From an uncultured Bacteroides sp. (GTDB taxonomy: Bacteria; Bacteroidota; Bacteroidia; Bacteroidales; Bacteroidaceae), in the NCBI GenBank assembly GCA_900766005.1, contig CAAFTU010000069.1, positions 62,001-126,000 on the forward strand: 64,000 nucleotides of DNA. The letters are read 5' to 3'. The notes under the pieces were generated by a model. It was not told where the DNA came from. It worked only from the letters and a program-made list of their open reading frames with translations, and searched no databases. The translations under genes were made by a program, and so were the position numbers. Each line of letters starts with the position of its first letter. Position 1 is the first letter of the stretch. Below, piece by piece: positions 9,258 to 18,663 of this stretch.

Positions 9258-10667
9258 ATGATTGAATCAAATCATGTTGAACTTTGGAAACGTTGTCTTG
9301 ATATCATCAAAGACAATGTCCATGAGTCTGCATATAACACTTGGTTTGTCCCGATTGTTCCATTGGAATATGAGGACAAAACACTTATTTTACAAATCCC
9401 TAGCCAGTTTTTCTATGAAATACTGGAAGACCGGTTTGTAGAACTCATTCGTATGACCTTATATAAGGTATTCGGAGAAGGAACCAAGTTGAGATACAAG
9501 ATCACAGTAACATCTACACCCAAAGAGACGGTAGACATCGACTCTACGAACCGCTCTATGGCCGTTACTCCCAAAAGAAGCAACGGAGGCGAGAACAAAA
9601 CGCCGGAGCTGCTGAAAGCTCCAGCCGTACAGGATTTGGACCCGCATCTGAATCCCAACTACAACTTCGAAAATTTCATTGAAGGATATAGCAACAAGCT
9701 GCCTCGCAGCGTGGCAGAAGCTGTGGCTGAAAAGCCGGGCGGCACTGCGTTCAATCCTTTATTCCTATACGGTGCATCCGGAGTGGGGAAAACTCACTTG
9801 GCCAATGCAATCGGTACGCGCATCAGAGAACTCTATCCTGAAAAGAGAGTGCTCTACGTATCGGCTCACTTGTTCCAGGTGCAATACACCGACTCGGTCA
9901 TCAACAACAAAATCATCGACTTTATCAAGTTCTATCAGACCATCGACGTGTTGATTATTGATGATATACAGGAGTTTGCCGGTGTCACCAAGACACAGAA
10001 CAACTTCTTCCATATCTTCAATCATCTCCACCAGAACGGAAAACAGCTGATTCTGACTTCCGACCGTGCACCTGTGCTGCTGCAAGGTATAGAAGAACGC
10101 CTGCTGACCCGTTTCAAATGGGGTATGGTAGCCGAACTGGAAAAGCCGACCGTAGAACTGCGTAAGGACATCCTCCGCAACAAGATTCACCGCGACGGGC
10201 TTCAGTTCCCGGAAGAGGTCATCGACTACATCGCAGAAAATGTGGACGAAAGTGTACGCGACCTGGAAGGTATCGTGATTGCCATCATGGCCCGCTCCAC
10301 GATCTTCAACAAAGAAATCGACATCGACCTGGCTCAGCACGTGGTGCATGGCGTGGTTCACAACGAGACCAAAGCCGTTACCATCGACGACATTGTAAAG
10401 GTGGTGTGCAAACATTTCAATCTGGAGCAGTCGGCTATCCACACCAAATCCAGAAAGAGAGAAGTGGTACAGGCCCGACAGATTGCCATGTATCTGGCAA
10501 AGAACTACACCGACTTGTCAACTTCCAAAATCGGAAAGTTCATCGGAAACAAAGACCACGCTACTGTATTACATGCCTGCAAGACAGTGAAAGGCCAGAT
10601 TGAAGTGGACAAAAACTTCTCTGCGGAAGTGCAGGAAATCCAAACCATATTGAAGAAAAGAGACTAA
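9258..10667 (+). CDS. dnaA: Chromosomal replication initiator DnaA
   Basis: This is a full-length 469-residue DnaA. Domain I is at the N-terminus and a short linker follows (about 90-135). The AAA+ core has Walker A GASGVGKTH (about 171-179) and Walker B VLIIDDIQ (about 232). The C-terminal helix-turn-helix domain includes SRKREVVQARQIAMYL and the signature DHATVLHA. It melts the origin and loads the replicative helicase. It is monocistronic, with its own promoter and terminator. I see no origin-like array of DnaA boxes next to it. Confidence 0.97.
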   Translation: MIESNHVELWKRCLDIIKDNVHESAYNTWFVPIVPLEYEDKTLILQIPSQFFYEILEDRFVELIRMTLYKVFGEGTKLRYKITVTSTPKETVDIDSTNRSMAVTPKRSNGGENKTPELLKAPAVQDLDPHLNPNYNFENFIEGYSNKLPRSVAEAVAEKPGGTAFNPLFLYGASGVGKTHLANAIGTRIRELYPEKRVLYVSAHLFQVQYTDSVINNKIIDFIKFYQTIDVLIIDDIQEFAGVTKTQNNFFHIFNHLHQNGKQLILTSDRAPVLLQGIEERLLTRFKWGMVAELEKPTVELRKDILRNKIHRDGLQFPEEVIDYIAENVDESVRDLEGIVIAIMARSTIFNKEIDIDLAQHVVHGVVHNETKAVTIDDIVKVVCKHFNLEQSAIHTKSRKREVVQARQIAMYLAKNYTDLSTSKIGKFIGNKDHATVLHACKTVKGQIEVDKNFSAEVQEIQTILKKRD

Positions 10668-10671
10668 ATAT

Positions 10672-10709
10672 AAAAAAACGATTAGTGACGCATCACTAAT
10701 CGTTTTTTT
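10672..10709. terminator. Bidirectional terminator between dnaA and the nitroreductase gene
   Basis: A perfect 17-bp stem (10672-10688 with 10693-10709) has an A run on one side and a T run on the other. It therefore serves both convergent genes. Confidence 0.9.
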
Positions 10710-10712
10710 TAT

Positions 10713-11471
10713 TTACTTCAGAAATCCCTGCTGGCGAAGCACCTTCAACAAGTTCTCTGACATAAATTCATTGTCTTTTTTCGTATACCGCACATCCGTA
10801 AAGACCTGCGCCAAAGTTTCCTTACCATTTTCTTCTACAAACTGCTTATTCTCAGGCAAAGATTCCTTGTAGGCATACAGTTCATCAATCTTTTCGGGCG
10901 TATAATCAGCATACACTTCCTCATGAACCACCGCTTTCAACGGCAGACGATCTACTTGAGCAGGCATTCCATCAGGATAACCCACCGTCACTGTAGTCAG
11001 CGGAAAGACCAGCTCAGGCAACTGAAGCGCCTCAATAATCTGCTGCGGATTGTAAGTTGTGGTCCCCAGGTAGCAAATACCCAATCCGGCTTCTTCTGCC
11101 AGCGTGCAAAAAGTCTGCGCCACCAACAACGTATCCATCGCCGCATTCATAAAACTCATCAGATTGTCATAACCAGGCAGTGCCTTCCGCTGCTCGCACC
11201 ACTTGCTGAAACGACGGAAATCTGCACAAAAAGTTAATACAACCGGAGCGGTTTTTACCATAGGCTGATGGAAGTGAGCCGGCGAAAGACGCTCTTTCAT
11301 TTCCGCATCACGAGTGACAATTACACTATAAAGCTGCATCCCTCCCATCGTAGAAGCACGTGAAGAGGTTTCAAGCAAATCATTTAACAAATCTAAAGAA
11401 ATATCTTTAGATAAATATTTTCTAACAGTTCTTCTGTTCTTTACCGTTTCAAACATATCTTTTTTTTGCAA
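10713..11471 (-). CDS. Nitroreductase-family NAD(P)H-dependent FMN oxidoreductase
   Basis: The 252-residue protein opens with FETVKNRRTVRKYLSKDIS, the FMN-binding start of the nitroreductase fold. GLGICYLGTTTYNPQQI (about 130-146) forms the second flavin-contacting region. The C-terminal extension is typical of the larger NfsA/FRP-like members. The natural substrate is unknown; members reduce nitro compounds, flavins or quinones. It converges on dnaA and shares its terminator. Confidence 0.85.
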   Translation of the reverse strand: MQKKDMFETVKNRRTVRKYLSKDISLDLLNDLLETSSRASTMGGMQLYSVIVTRDAEMKERLSPAHFHQPMVKTAPVVLTFCADFRRFSKWCEQRKALPGYDNLMSFMNAAMDTLLVAQTFCTLAEEAGLGICYLGTTTYNPQQIIEALQLPELVFPLTTVTVGYPDGMPAQVDRLPLKAVVHEEVYADYTPEKIDELYAYKESLPENKQFVEENGKETLAQVFTDVRYTKKDNEFMSENLLKVLRQQGFLK

Positions 11472-11568
11472 AGATATAAAAAGAAAAAACGAATCCCATA
11501 TACATCCTAAAAAGAATAATTTTCTTTTTGGAAAACTTTAACCTTTAACAAAAAGCCAACAATTATTG

Positions 11569-11620
11569 ATTATCAACAAATTAACAGATTAATATAGAAA
11601 ACTAATAACCTGTTGATAAA
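11569..11620. promoter_or_regulatory. Inverted TTATCAACA pair upstream of the ribonucleotide reductase
   Basis: TTATCAACA (11569-11577) and its reverse complement TGTTGATAA (11612-11620) flank an AT-rich spacer. Each is one base from the DnaA box TTATCCACA. They lie 16 bp upstream of the nrdJ promoter. A DnaA role is inference only. Confidence 0.3.
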
Positions 11621-11635
11621 TAATTTCCTTTTTAT

Positions 11636-11666
11636 TTTGATAGAAAAAAAAACATTCTTAGCTTTG
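11636..11666 (+). promoter_or_regulatory. Consensus Bacteroides promoter of the ribonucleotide reductase gene
   Basis: TTTG (11636-11639), 19 bp, then TAGCTTTG (11659-11666) exactly fits the housekeeping promoter pattern. The leader to the GTG start is about 70 bp. No cobalamin riboswitch core was found in this leader. Confidence 0.8.
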
Positions 11667-11740
11667 CACCATCATTTGTTAACGATAAGTGAACTTCTAC
11701 AAATTACTTATTAAATAGCTGATTTAAGACACATCAAATC

Positions 11741-14281
11741 GTGGAAAAACAAACTTATTCTTACGACGACGCCTTTAAAGAATCTTTACAATACTTTCAA
11801 GGCGATGAGCTTGCTGCGCGGGTTTGGGTCAACAAATACGCAGTAAAAGATTCTTTCGGAAACATCTACGAAAAGTCTCCGGAAGACATGCATTGGAGAA
11901 TTGCAAACGAAGTGGCACGCATTGAAGCAAAGTATCCCAATGCTCTCTCTGCTGAAGAGTTGTTCCAACTATTAGACCACTTCAAGTATATCGTTCCGCA
12001 AGGAAGCCCGATGACAGGCATCGGAAATGACTATCAGGTAGCTTCCCTCTCTAACTGTTTTGTTATTGGAGAAGAAGGTGCAGCCGACTCGTATGGCGCC
12101 ATCATCAAGATGGATGAAGAACAGGTACAGCTGATGAAAAGACGCGGCGGTGTAGGCCACGACTTGTCAGATATCCGTCCGAAAGGCTCTCCGGTAAAAA
12201 ACTCGGCTTTGACTTCTACGGGTATTGTGCCTTTTATGGAACGCTATTCTAACTCTACGCGTGAAGTGGCTCAAGACGGACGCCGCGGAGCCTTGATGCT
12301 GAGTGTATCCATCAAGCATCCGGACTCGGAAGCATTTATTGATGCCAAGATGACAGAAGGAAAAGTAACGGGTGCCAATGTCTCCGTGAAATTGGATGAT
12401 GAATTTATGCAGGCTGCCACCGAAGGCAAACCGTACATACAGCAGTATCCCATTGATGCGGAAACACCCCAATTTTCCAAAGAGATCAATGCGTCTGCTT
12501 TATGGAAAAAGATTGTACACAATGCATGGAAATCGGCTGAACCGGGTGTTTTGTTCTGGGATACAATCATCCGCGAATCGGTGCCCGACTGCTATGCCGA
12601 CCTGGGATACAAAACCGTTTCAACCAACCCCTGCGGTGAAATTCCCTTGTGTCCATACGATTCTTGCCGACTGCTGGCTATCAATTTATACTCATACGTG
12701 GTGAATCCGTTCAAGCCGGATGCTTATTTCGACTTTGAACTGTTCAAGAAGCACGTAGGACTGGCTCAACGCATCATGGATGACATCATCGATCTTGAAC
12801 TGGAAAAGATTGAGCGTATCATGCAGAAAATCAACCAAGATCCGGAAAGCGAAGAGGTAAAACGGACGGAACGTGTGCTTTGGGAAAAGATATACAAAAA
12901 AAGCGGACAAGGACGCCGCACGGGAGTAGGTATCACCGCTGAAGGAGATATGCTGGCTGCTTTGGGGTTGCGCTATGGCACTGAAGAGGCTACGGAATTC
13001 TCGGAAAAAGTACATAAGACCATTGCACTGGGGGCATACCGTGCTTCAGTGGAAATGGCCAAGGAAAGAGGTGCATTCGAAATGTACGACAGCCAAAGAG
13101 AAGAGAACAATCCGTTCATCCAGCGTCTGGCTGCTGCTGATCCTGCCTTGTATGAAGACATGAAGCAGTATGGACGCCGAAACATCGCCTGTCTGACGAT
13201 TGCCCCTACCGGAACCACCAGCTTGATGACGCAAACAACTTCCGGCATCGAACCGGTGTTCCTGCCTGTATACAAACGCAGAAGAAAAGTCAACCCGAAC
13301 GATGAAAATGTACGCATCGACTTTGTGGATGAAACAGGAGATGCATTTGAAGAATACATCGTCTTCCACCATAAATTTGTCACTTGGATGGAAGCCAACG
13401 GATACAATCCGGCCAAACACTATACACAGGAAGAAACTGACGAACTGGTGGCCAAGTCACCTTATTACAAAGCCACATCAAATGATGTAGACTGGCTGAT
13501 GAAAGTCAAGATGCAGGGCCGCATCCAGAAATGGGTGGACCATTCTATCAGCGTGACCATCAACCTGCCCAACGATGTGGACGAGGAACTGGTAAACCGC
13601 CTGTATGTAGAAGCTTGGAAGTCGGGCTGTAAAGGATGTACGGTATACCGTGACGGTTCCCGTTCAGGCGTACTGATCTCTACACAGACCAAGAAGAAAA
13701 AAGAAGACCTGCCTCCCTGCAAGCCGCCTACAGTGGTAGAGGTACGTCCGAAAGTGCTGGAAGCCGACGTGGTACGCTTCCAAAACAACAAAGAAAAATG
13801 GGTCGCATTTGTCGGCTTACTGGAAGGACGTCCGTATGAAATCTTCACCGGTGTGCTGGATGACGAAGAAGGTATCCTGTTGCCCAAGAGTGTTACAAGC
13901 GGACGCATCATCAAGAATGTGGACGAAGAAGGCAACAAGCGCTACGACTTCCAGTTTGAAAACAAGCGCGGCTACAAGACAACCATTGAAGGACTGTCGG
14001 AAAAGTTTAACAAAGAATACTGGAACTATGCCAAGCTGATTTCAGGAGTGTTGCGCTACCGCATGCCGATTGAACAGGTAATTAAGCTGGTGGGCTCTTT
14101 GCAGCTGAACAGTGAAAGCATCAACACATGGAAGAACGGTGTGGAACGCGCATTGAAGAAATATGTACAGGACGGCACAGTGGCCAAAGGACAGAAATGT
14201 CCGAACTGCGGTCATGAAACACTGATTTATCAGGAAGGCTGCCTCATCTGCACAAGCTGCGGTACGTCCCGCTGCGGATAA
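11741..14281 (+). CDS. nrdJ: Adenosylcobalamin-dependent (class II) ribonucleoside reductase
   Basis: The 846-residue enzyme begins at a GTG. It shows the class II active-site blocks: PQGSPMTGIGN and LSNCFVIG (redox Cys, about 104), the NPCGEIPL loop (about 297), and a conserved PTGTTSLM segment. The C-terminal part has a zinc-ribbon-like CPNCG...CTSCG followed by a final CG pair (about 820-846). The enzyme makes deoxynucleotides without oxygen, using B12 radical chemistry, which suits an anaerobe. It is transcribed alone between a consensus promoter and a terminator. Confidence 0.93.
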   Translation: MEKQTYSYDDAFKESLQYFQGDELAARVWVNKYAVKDSFGNIYEKSPEDMHWRIANEVARIEAKYPNALSAEELFQLLDHFKYIVPQGSPMTGIGNDYQVASLSNCFVIGEEGAADSYGAIIKMDEEQVQLMKRRGGVGHDLSDIRPKGSPVKNSALTSTGIVPFMERYSNSTREVAQDGRRGALMLSVSIKHPDSEAFIDAKMTEGKVTGANVSVKLDDEFMQAATEGKPYIQQYPIDAETPQFSKEINASALWKKIVHNAWKSAEPGVLFWDTIIRESVPDCYADLGYKTVSTNPCGEIPLCPYDSCRLLAINLYSYVVNPFKPDAYFDFELFKKHVGLAQRIMDDIIDLELEKIERIMQKINQDPESEEVKRTERVLWEKIYKKSGQGRRTGVGITAEGDMLAALGLRYGTEEATEFSEKVHKTIALGAYRASVEMAKERGAFEMYDSQREENNPFIQRLAAADPALYEDMKQYGRRNIACLTIAPTGTTSLMTQTTSGIEPVFLPVYKRRRKVNPNDENVRIDFVDETGDAFEEYIVFHHKFVTWMEANGYNPAKHYTQEETDELVAKSPYYKATSNDVDWLMKVKMQGRIQKWVDHSISVTINLPNDVDEELVNRLYVEAWKSGCKGCTVYRDGSRSGVLISTQTKKKKEDLPPCKPPTVVEVRPKVLEADVVRFQNNKEKWVAFVGLLEGRPYEIFTGVLDDEEGILLPKSVTSGRIIKNVDEEGNKRYDFQFENKRGYKTTIEGLSEKFNKEYWNYAKLISGVLRYRMPIEQVIKLVGSLQLNSESINTWKNGVERALKKYVQDGTVAKGQKCPNCGHETLIYQEGCLICTSCGTSRCG

Positions 14282-14322
14282 TGCGCCTGCCACATATATG
14301 AAAAAATGACAGAAGCAAAATC

Positions 14323-14356
14323 ATAAAAGGAGTCCTTTAAGGGCTCCTTTTATTTT
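14323..14356 (+). terminator. Terminator of the ribonucleotide reductase gene
   Basis: A stem of about 12 bp with one mismatch (14323-14335 with 14341-14353) encloses a TTTAA loop and is followed by a T-rich tract. Confidence 0.8.
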
Positions 14357-14384
14357 ATCATCTTAAAAAAAAATCTTATACTTG
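14354..14384 (+). promoter_or_regulatory. Probable promoter of the 4-alpha-glucanotransferase gene
   Basis: TTTA (14354-14357), 19 bp, then TATACTTG (14377-14384). Each box has one mismatch. The pair lies 35 bp before the ATG. Confidence 0.5.
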
Positions 14385-14419
14385 CATTCACTTTACATTC
14401 TAATCAAAAATCTAATAAT

Positions 14420-17101
14420 ATGATTTTATCTTTCAATATTGAATATCGCACCAACTGGGGAGAAGAAGTCACCCTTTCCGGCTTGTCTGCAACTTCCATC
14501 CCCATGCATACCACTGACGGGATATATTGGACTGCAGAAGTGGAACTTGACATCCCTCACGAAGGAAAGACGATCCAGTATAATTATCAAATAGAACAAA
14601 ACGGCCGGGTGACACGCAAAGAATGGAATCACTTTCCGCGTACCCTCTTTCTGACCGGCTCTTCCCGAAAGAAATACAAGATCAATGATAGCTGGAAGAA
14701 CATTCCCGAACAGGAATTCTTCTACAGTTCAGCTTTTACCGAAGCCCTGCTGAAACGGACTAATCACGAAGCTACAGCCCAAGGATATAAAAAAGGACTC
14801 CTGATCAAGGCATATGCCCCCCGCATCCACCCCGACTATAGCCTGGCCATCTGCGGCAACCAAAAGATACTGGGCAACTGGGACCCGCAAAAGGCCATAC
14901 TCATGGACGACCATCACTTCCCCGAATGGCAAGTGGAATTGGATGCAAGTAAAATCAACTATCCGCTTGAATACAAATTCGTGCTTTGGAATAAAGTAAA
15001 GAAAGAAGTGGACTGTTGGGAAGCCAATCCCAACCGTTATCTGGCAGCTCAAGATGTACAGACGAATGAAACCAGAGTGATTTCCGACCGCTATGTTCAT
15101 TTTGACATTCCTGCCTGGAAAGGAGCCGGAGTAGCTATTCCGGTATTCTCCCTCAGATCGGAAAAAAGCTATGGCGTGGGAGATTTCGGCGACTTGAAAC
15201 GGATGGTGGACTGGGCGGCAAGTACGCATCAGAAGATGATTCAGATTCTGCCCATCAACGACACGACCATGACACATACCTGGACCGACTCGTATCCGTA
15301 CAACAGCATCTCAATCTATGCGTTCCATCCGATGTATGTCGACCTGGAACAGATGGGAACCTTAAAAGACCATGCGACGGCAGAGAAGTTCAGACAAAAA
15401 CAAAAAGAACTGAATCAGTTGACCGCAGTAGACTACGAAGCCGTCAATGAGACAAAATGGGAGTATTTCCGACTGATTTTCAAACAAGAAGGAGAAAAAG
15501 TGCTGGCATCAGACGGATTTCAGGATTTCTTCAAAGCCAACAGTGAATGGCTGAAACCGTATGCAGTCTTCAGCTACCTGAGAGATGCCTACCGCACAGC
15601 CGACTTCAGAAAATGGCCCAAATACACCTCCTATCATGCAGCAGAAATCGATGCGCTGTGCAAACCGGGTACAAGCGACTACCCCCACATTGCATTGTAC
15701 TATTTCATTCAATATCACCTCCACCTGCAGCTGCAGGATGCTTCCCGCTATGCCCGCCAGAAAGGCATTGCCCTGAAAGGAGATATCCCTATCGGTATCA
15801 GCCGCAACAGTGTGGAAGCCTGGACAGAGCCCCATTATTTCAACCTCAACGGACAGGCCGGTGCACCTCCCGATGACTTTTCGGACAACGGACAAAACTG
15901 GGGTTTCCCCACCTACAATTGGGAAGTCATGGAAAAAGACGGCTACCGCTGGTGGATGAAGCGATTCCAAAAGATGGCCGAATATTTCGATGCTTACCGC
16001 ATTGACCATATCCTCGGGTTCTTCCGCATTTGGGAAATACCGATGCACTCCGTGCACGGGCTATTAGGTCAATTTTCTCCTTCGCTGCCTATGAGCCGAG
16101 AAGAAATAGAAAGCTACGGACTGAAATTCAAAGAGGAGTATCTCCAACCCTATATTCATGAATCGTTCTTGGGACAACTGTTTGGACCCTATACACATCT
16201 CATCAAGCAGAATTATATCGAACCGACAGACGAAGAGGGACATTACCGCATGAAACCGGGATTTGAAACCCAACAGAAGGTAAAAGCTTTCTTTACAGAA
16301 AAGAAGGATGACAGTTCCAGCTGGATTCAGGAAGGACTCTACACGCTCATCAGCAATGTGCTGTTTATAGCCGATAAAAACGATCCAACTCACTACCATC
16401 CCCGCATCGGAGTGCAAAAAGACTTTGTGTTCCGCTCGTTGACTCACGAAGAACAAGAGGCTTTCAACCGGCTATATGACCAGTATTATTATCATCGCCA
16501 CAACGATTTCTGGCAGCAGCAAGCCATGAAGAAGCTGCCTCAGCTGACCCAATCGACCCGTATGCTGGTATGTGGAGAAGACTTGGGGATGATACCCGGT
16601 TGTGTGCCTGCAGTGATGAATGAGTTGCAAATTCTCAGTCTGGAAATTCAACGGATGCCGAAGCAGCCCGGATATGAATTCGGACACTTGCACGAATACC
16701 CCTACTCGTCAGTCTGCACCATATCTACGCATGACATGTCGACCCTGCGCGGCTGGTGGGAAGAAAACTACCCGCAAACGCAACGCTATTTCAACAGCAT
16801 GCTAGGACATTATGGCACCGCTCCTGTCAGCGCCACACCGGAAGTATGTGAAGAAGTGGTACGCAAACACCTTCAGAGCAACTCCCTCCTGTGCGTTCTT
16901 TCCTTCCAGGATTGGCTGTCGATAGACAGCAAATGGAGAAATCCCGACATACAGGAGGAACGAATCAATGTTCCCTCCAATCCTCGCAATTACTGGAAAT
17001 ACCGGATGCACCTCACACTGGAGCAACTGATGAATGCTTCCAGTCTCAACAACAGAATCCGCAGTATGATAGAGGATAGCGGCCGGAATCCAGCCCAATA
17101 A
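14420..17101 (+). CDS. malQ: 4-alpha-glucanotransferase (GH77) with N-terminal starch-binding modules
   Basis: The 893-residue protein starts with two CBM20-like starch-binding modules (about 1-110 and 125-230; the second has GNQKILGNWDPQKA). The GH77 barrel follows. The expected catalytic residues are present: the nucleophile Asp in FDAYRIDHILGFFRIWE (about 528), the acid/base Glu in CGEDLGMIPG (about 718) and the Asp in STHDMSTLRGW (about 771). It transfers maltooligosaccharide units during starch or glycogen breakdown. The plant DPE2-like two-CBM layout is usual in Bacteroides. It is monocistronic. Confidence 0.92.
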   Translation: MILSFNIEYRTNWGEEVTLSGLSATSIPMHTTDGIYWTAEVELDIPHEGKTIQYNYQIEQNGRVTRKEWNHFPRTLFLTGSSRKKYKINDSWKNIPEQEFFYSSAFTEALLKRTNHEATAQGYKKGLLIKAYAPRIHPDYSLAICGNQKILGNWDPQKAILMDDHHFPEWQVELDASKINYPLEYKFVLWNKVKKEVDCWEANPNRYLAAQDVQTNETRVISDRYVHFDIPAWKGAGVAIPVFSLRSEKSYGVGDFGDLKRMVDWAASTHQKMIQILPINDTTMTHTWTDSYPYNSISIYAFHPMYVDLEQMGTLKDHATAEKFRQKQKELNQLTAVDYEAVNETKWEYFRLIFKQEGEKVLASDGFQDFFKANSEWLKPYAVFSYLRDAYRTADFRKWPKYTSYHAAEIDALCKPGTSDYPHIALYYFIQYHLHLQLQDASRYARQKGIALKGDIPIGISRNSVEAWTEPHYFNLNGQAGAPPDDFSDNGQNWGFPTYNWEVMEKDGYRWWMKRFQKMAEYFDAYRIDHILGFFRIWEIPMHSVHGLLGQFSPSLPMSREEIESYGLKFKEEYLQPYIHESFLGQLFGPYTHLIKQNYIEPTDEEGHYRMKPGFETQQKVKAFFTEKKDDSSSWIQEGLYTLISNVLFIADKNDPTHYHPRIGVQKDFVFRSLTHEEQEAFNRLYDQYYYHRHNDFWQQQAMKKLPQLTQSTRMLVCGEDLGMIPGCVPAVMNELQILSLEIQRMPKQPGYEFGHLHEYPYSSVCTISTHDMSTLRGWWEENYPQTQRYFNSMLGHYGTAPVSATPEVCEEVVRKHLQSNSLLCVLSFQDWLSIDSKWRNPDIQEERINVPSNPRNYWKYRMHLTLEQLMNASSLNNRIRSMIEDSGRNPAQ

Positions 17102-17192
17102 ACAAGAAATCAACCAATAAACATATTCAACCCGAGCAAGCAACGGAGCAGGATTAGCCTCCCCGTTGCTTGCATCTTTATCAGAATCAATT

Positions 17193-17200
17193 TATCTTTG
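17193..17200 (+). promoter_or_regulatory. -7 box of folB
   Basis: TATCTTTG matches TAnnTTTG and lies 21 bp before the ATG at 17222. An in-frame TTG at 17198 overlaps the box and is therefore rejected as a start. Confidence 0.5.
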
Positions 17201-17221
17201 CAAGAAAGAACCCAAATTCCA

Positions 17222-17593
17222 ATGAAAATTAACCAGAGTTATATCCTATTGAAAGAAATTCGATGCTACGCATTCCATGGAGTAGCACCGCAAGAAAACC
17301 GCATCGGAAATGAATACAGTATCCAATTGAGGCTGAAAACGGACATCCGCAAGGCCATGGAATCGGATGAAGTAAACGATACCATCAACTATGCGGAAGT
17401 ATATCAGACGGTTGCAGCAGAAATGGCTATTCCTTCCAAGCTACTGGAACATGTGGGAGGAAGGATTGTAAAATCCTTGTTCCGACAATTTCCGGCTATT
17501 GAAGAAATCGAACTGCAGCTCCATAAGCGCAATCCGCCCATGGGGGCCGACATCGAATCGGCAGGTATCGAGCTGCATTGCTGCAGAGAGTAA
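17222..17593 (+). CDS. folB: Dihydroneopterin aldolase FolB
   Basis: The 123-residue length is typical of FolB. CYAFHGVAPQENRIGN (about 14-29) carries the conserved Gly and the substrate-binding Glu region. TINYAEVYQTV and LLEHVGGRI contain the Tyr and Glu that contact the pterin. ELQLHKRNPPMGADI supplies the catalytic Lys near the C-terminus. It converts dihydroneopterin to hydroxymethyl-dihydropterin in folate synthesis. It stands alone, convergent with the glycosyltransferase gene. Confidence 0.92.
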   Translation: MKINQSYILLKEIRCYAFHGVAPQENRIGNEYSIQLRLKTDIRKAMESDEVNDTINYAEVYQTVAAEMAIPSKLLEHVGGRIVKSLFRQFPAIEEIELQLHKRNPPMGADIESAGIELHCCRE

Positions 17594-17634
17594 ACAACAC
17601 CCTCTCTGCCTTCCTGCCACGAAAGCAGAGGGGA

Positions 17635-18663
17635 TTATTGGGAGATAAAGAAAGGCAACTGAGAAAAAAACTTCCGTCTTTTCACATATAAATTCCACAA
17701 TATACTGCCTTTCATCTGTTCGGGAATTACCGGCTGTACGCTCTGCCGCAAGTTCTCCTCCCGAGACGGCAAAAAGGAAGAACGGAGTTTTTTATACTCC
17801 CTGCGGGCATTCATCACCGCCCGGGCATTGGCCCAACTCCCCTGCAGCAAGAAAGAAACAGCTGCTACGCAGTCAAGAAATGCACGCATCCGCATCACCC
17901 TGTCCAACTCCGGCTGAGGAAGATTTTTATAAAGCATAAGAAGATTATTGCGAAAATTGAGGTAAGTCTTCCTGGGATTTTCTTTCTTCAGCGTAGCGCC
18001 ACCAACATGATACACCACACTTTGAGGAATACAAACGATGTTTCTGCCCCGCGAACGAAGACGCCAGCACAGATCAATTTCCTCCATGTGAGCAAAAAAT
18101 CGCCCGTCCAGTCCACCCGCTTGCTCATAATCCCTTCTACGGATAAACAAAGCAGCACCGGTAGCCCAAAAAACAGGAGTCACCTCATCATACTGCCCCC
18201 GGTCTTCCTCCACCACCTGCATGATACGTCCCCGGCAAAACGGATACCCCCACGCATCCATAAAACCGCCTGAAGCACCGGCATATTCAAAATACTCCTT
18301 CTGCCGCTGACTCCTAATCTTCGGCTGACAGGCAGCTACCTCAGGATGAGCATCCAAATAAGTCACCAAAGGCTGCAGCCAGTGCTCAGAAACTTCCACA
18401 TCAGAATTCAACAACACCACATATTCTGCATCCACCTGCTGAAGAGCCTTATTGTATCCCTCAGCAAAGCCGTAATTCTGCTCCAAAAGGATGAGACGGA
18501 CAGACGGAAATTCCCTGGAAAGCATCTCCACAGAATCATCCGTTGATCCATTGTCGGCCACACAAATCTCAGCCTCATCCGAATAAGCCAGCACAGAGGG
18601 AAGAAAAGTACGAAGCATGTCGCTTCCATTCCAATTGAGTATGACAACAGAAACTTTCATCAT
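17635..18663 (-). CDS. Family 2 glycosyltransferase
   Basis: This 342-residue protein has a GT-A start VSVVILNWNGSDML, then the nucleotide-binding VADNGSTDDSVEML (about 35-48) and a DxD-like LLNSDVEVSEHWL (about 84-96). EEIDLCWRLRSRG (about 196) carries the ED motif of rhamnosyl-type GT2 enzymes. It is probably cytoplasmic and membrane-associated, adding a sugar to a cell-surface polymer; the acceptor is unknown. Its start overlaps the end of the upstream acyltransferase gene by 4 bp, so the two are translationally coupled. Confidence 0.87.
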   Translation of the reverse strand: MMKVSVVILNWNGSDMLRTFLPSVLAYSDEAEICVADNGSTDDSVEMLSREFPSVRLILLEQNYGFAEGYNKALQQVDAEYVVLLNSDVEVSEHWLQPLVTYLDAHPEVAACQPKIRSQRQKEYFEYAGASGGFMDAWGYPFCRGRIMQVVEEDRGQYDEVTPVFWATGAALFIRRRDYEQAGGLDGRFFAHMEEIDLCWRLRSRGRNIVCIPQSVVYHVGGATLKKENPRKTYLNFRNNLLMLYKNLPQPELDRVMRMRAFLDCVAAVSFLLQGSWANARAVMNARREYKKLRSSFLPSREENLRQSVQPVIPEQMKGSILWNLYVKRRKFFSQLPFFISQ

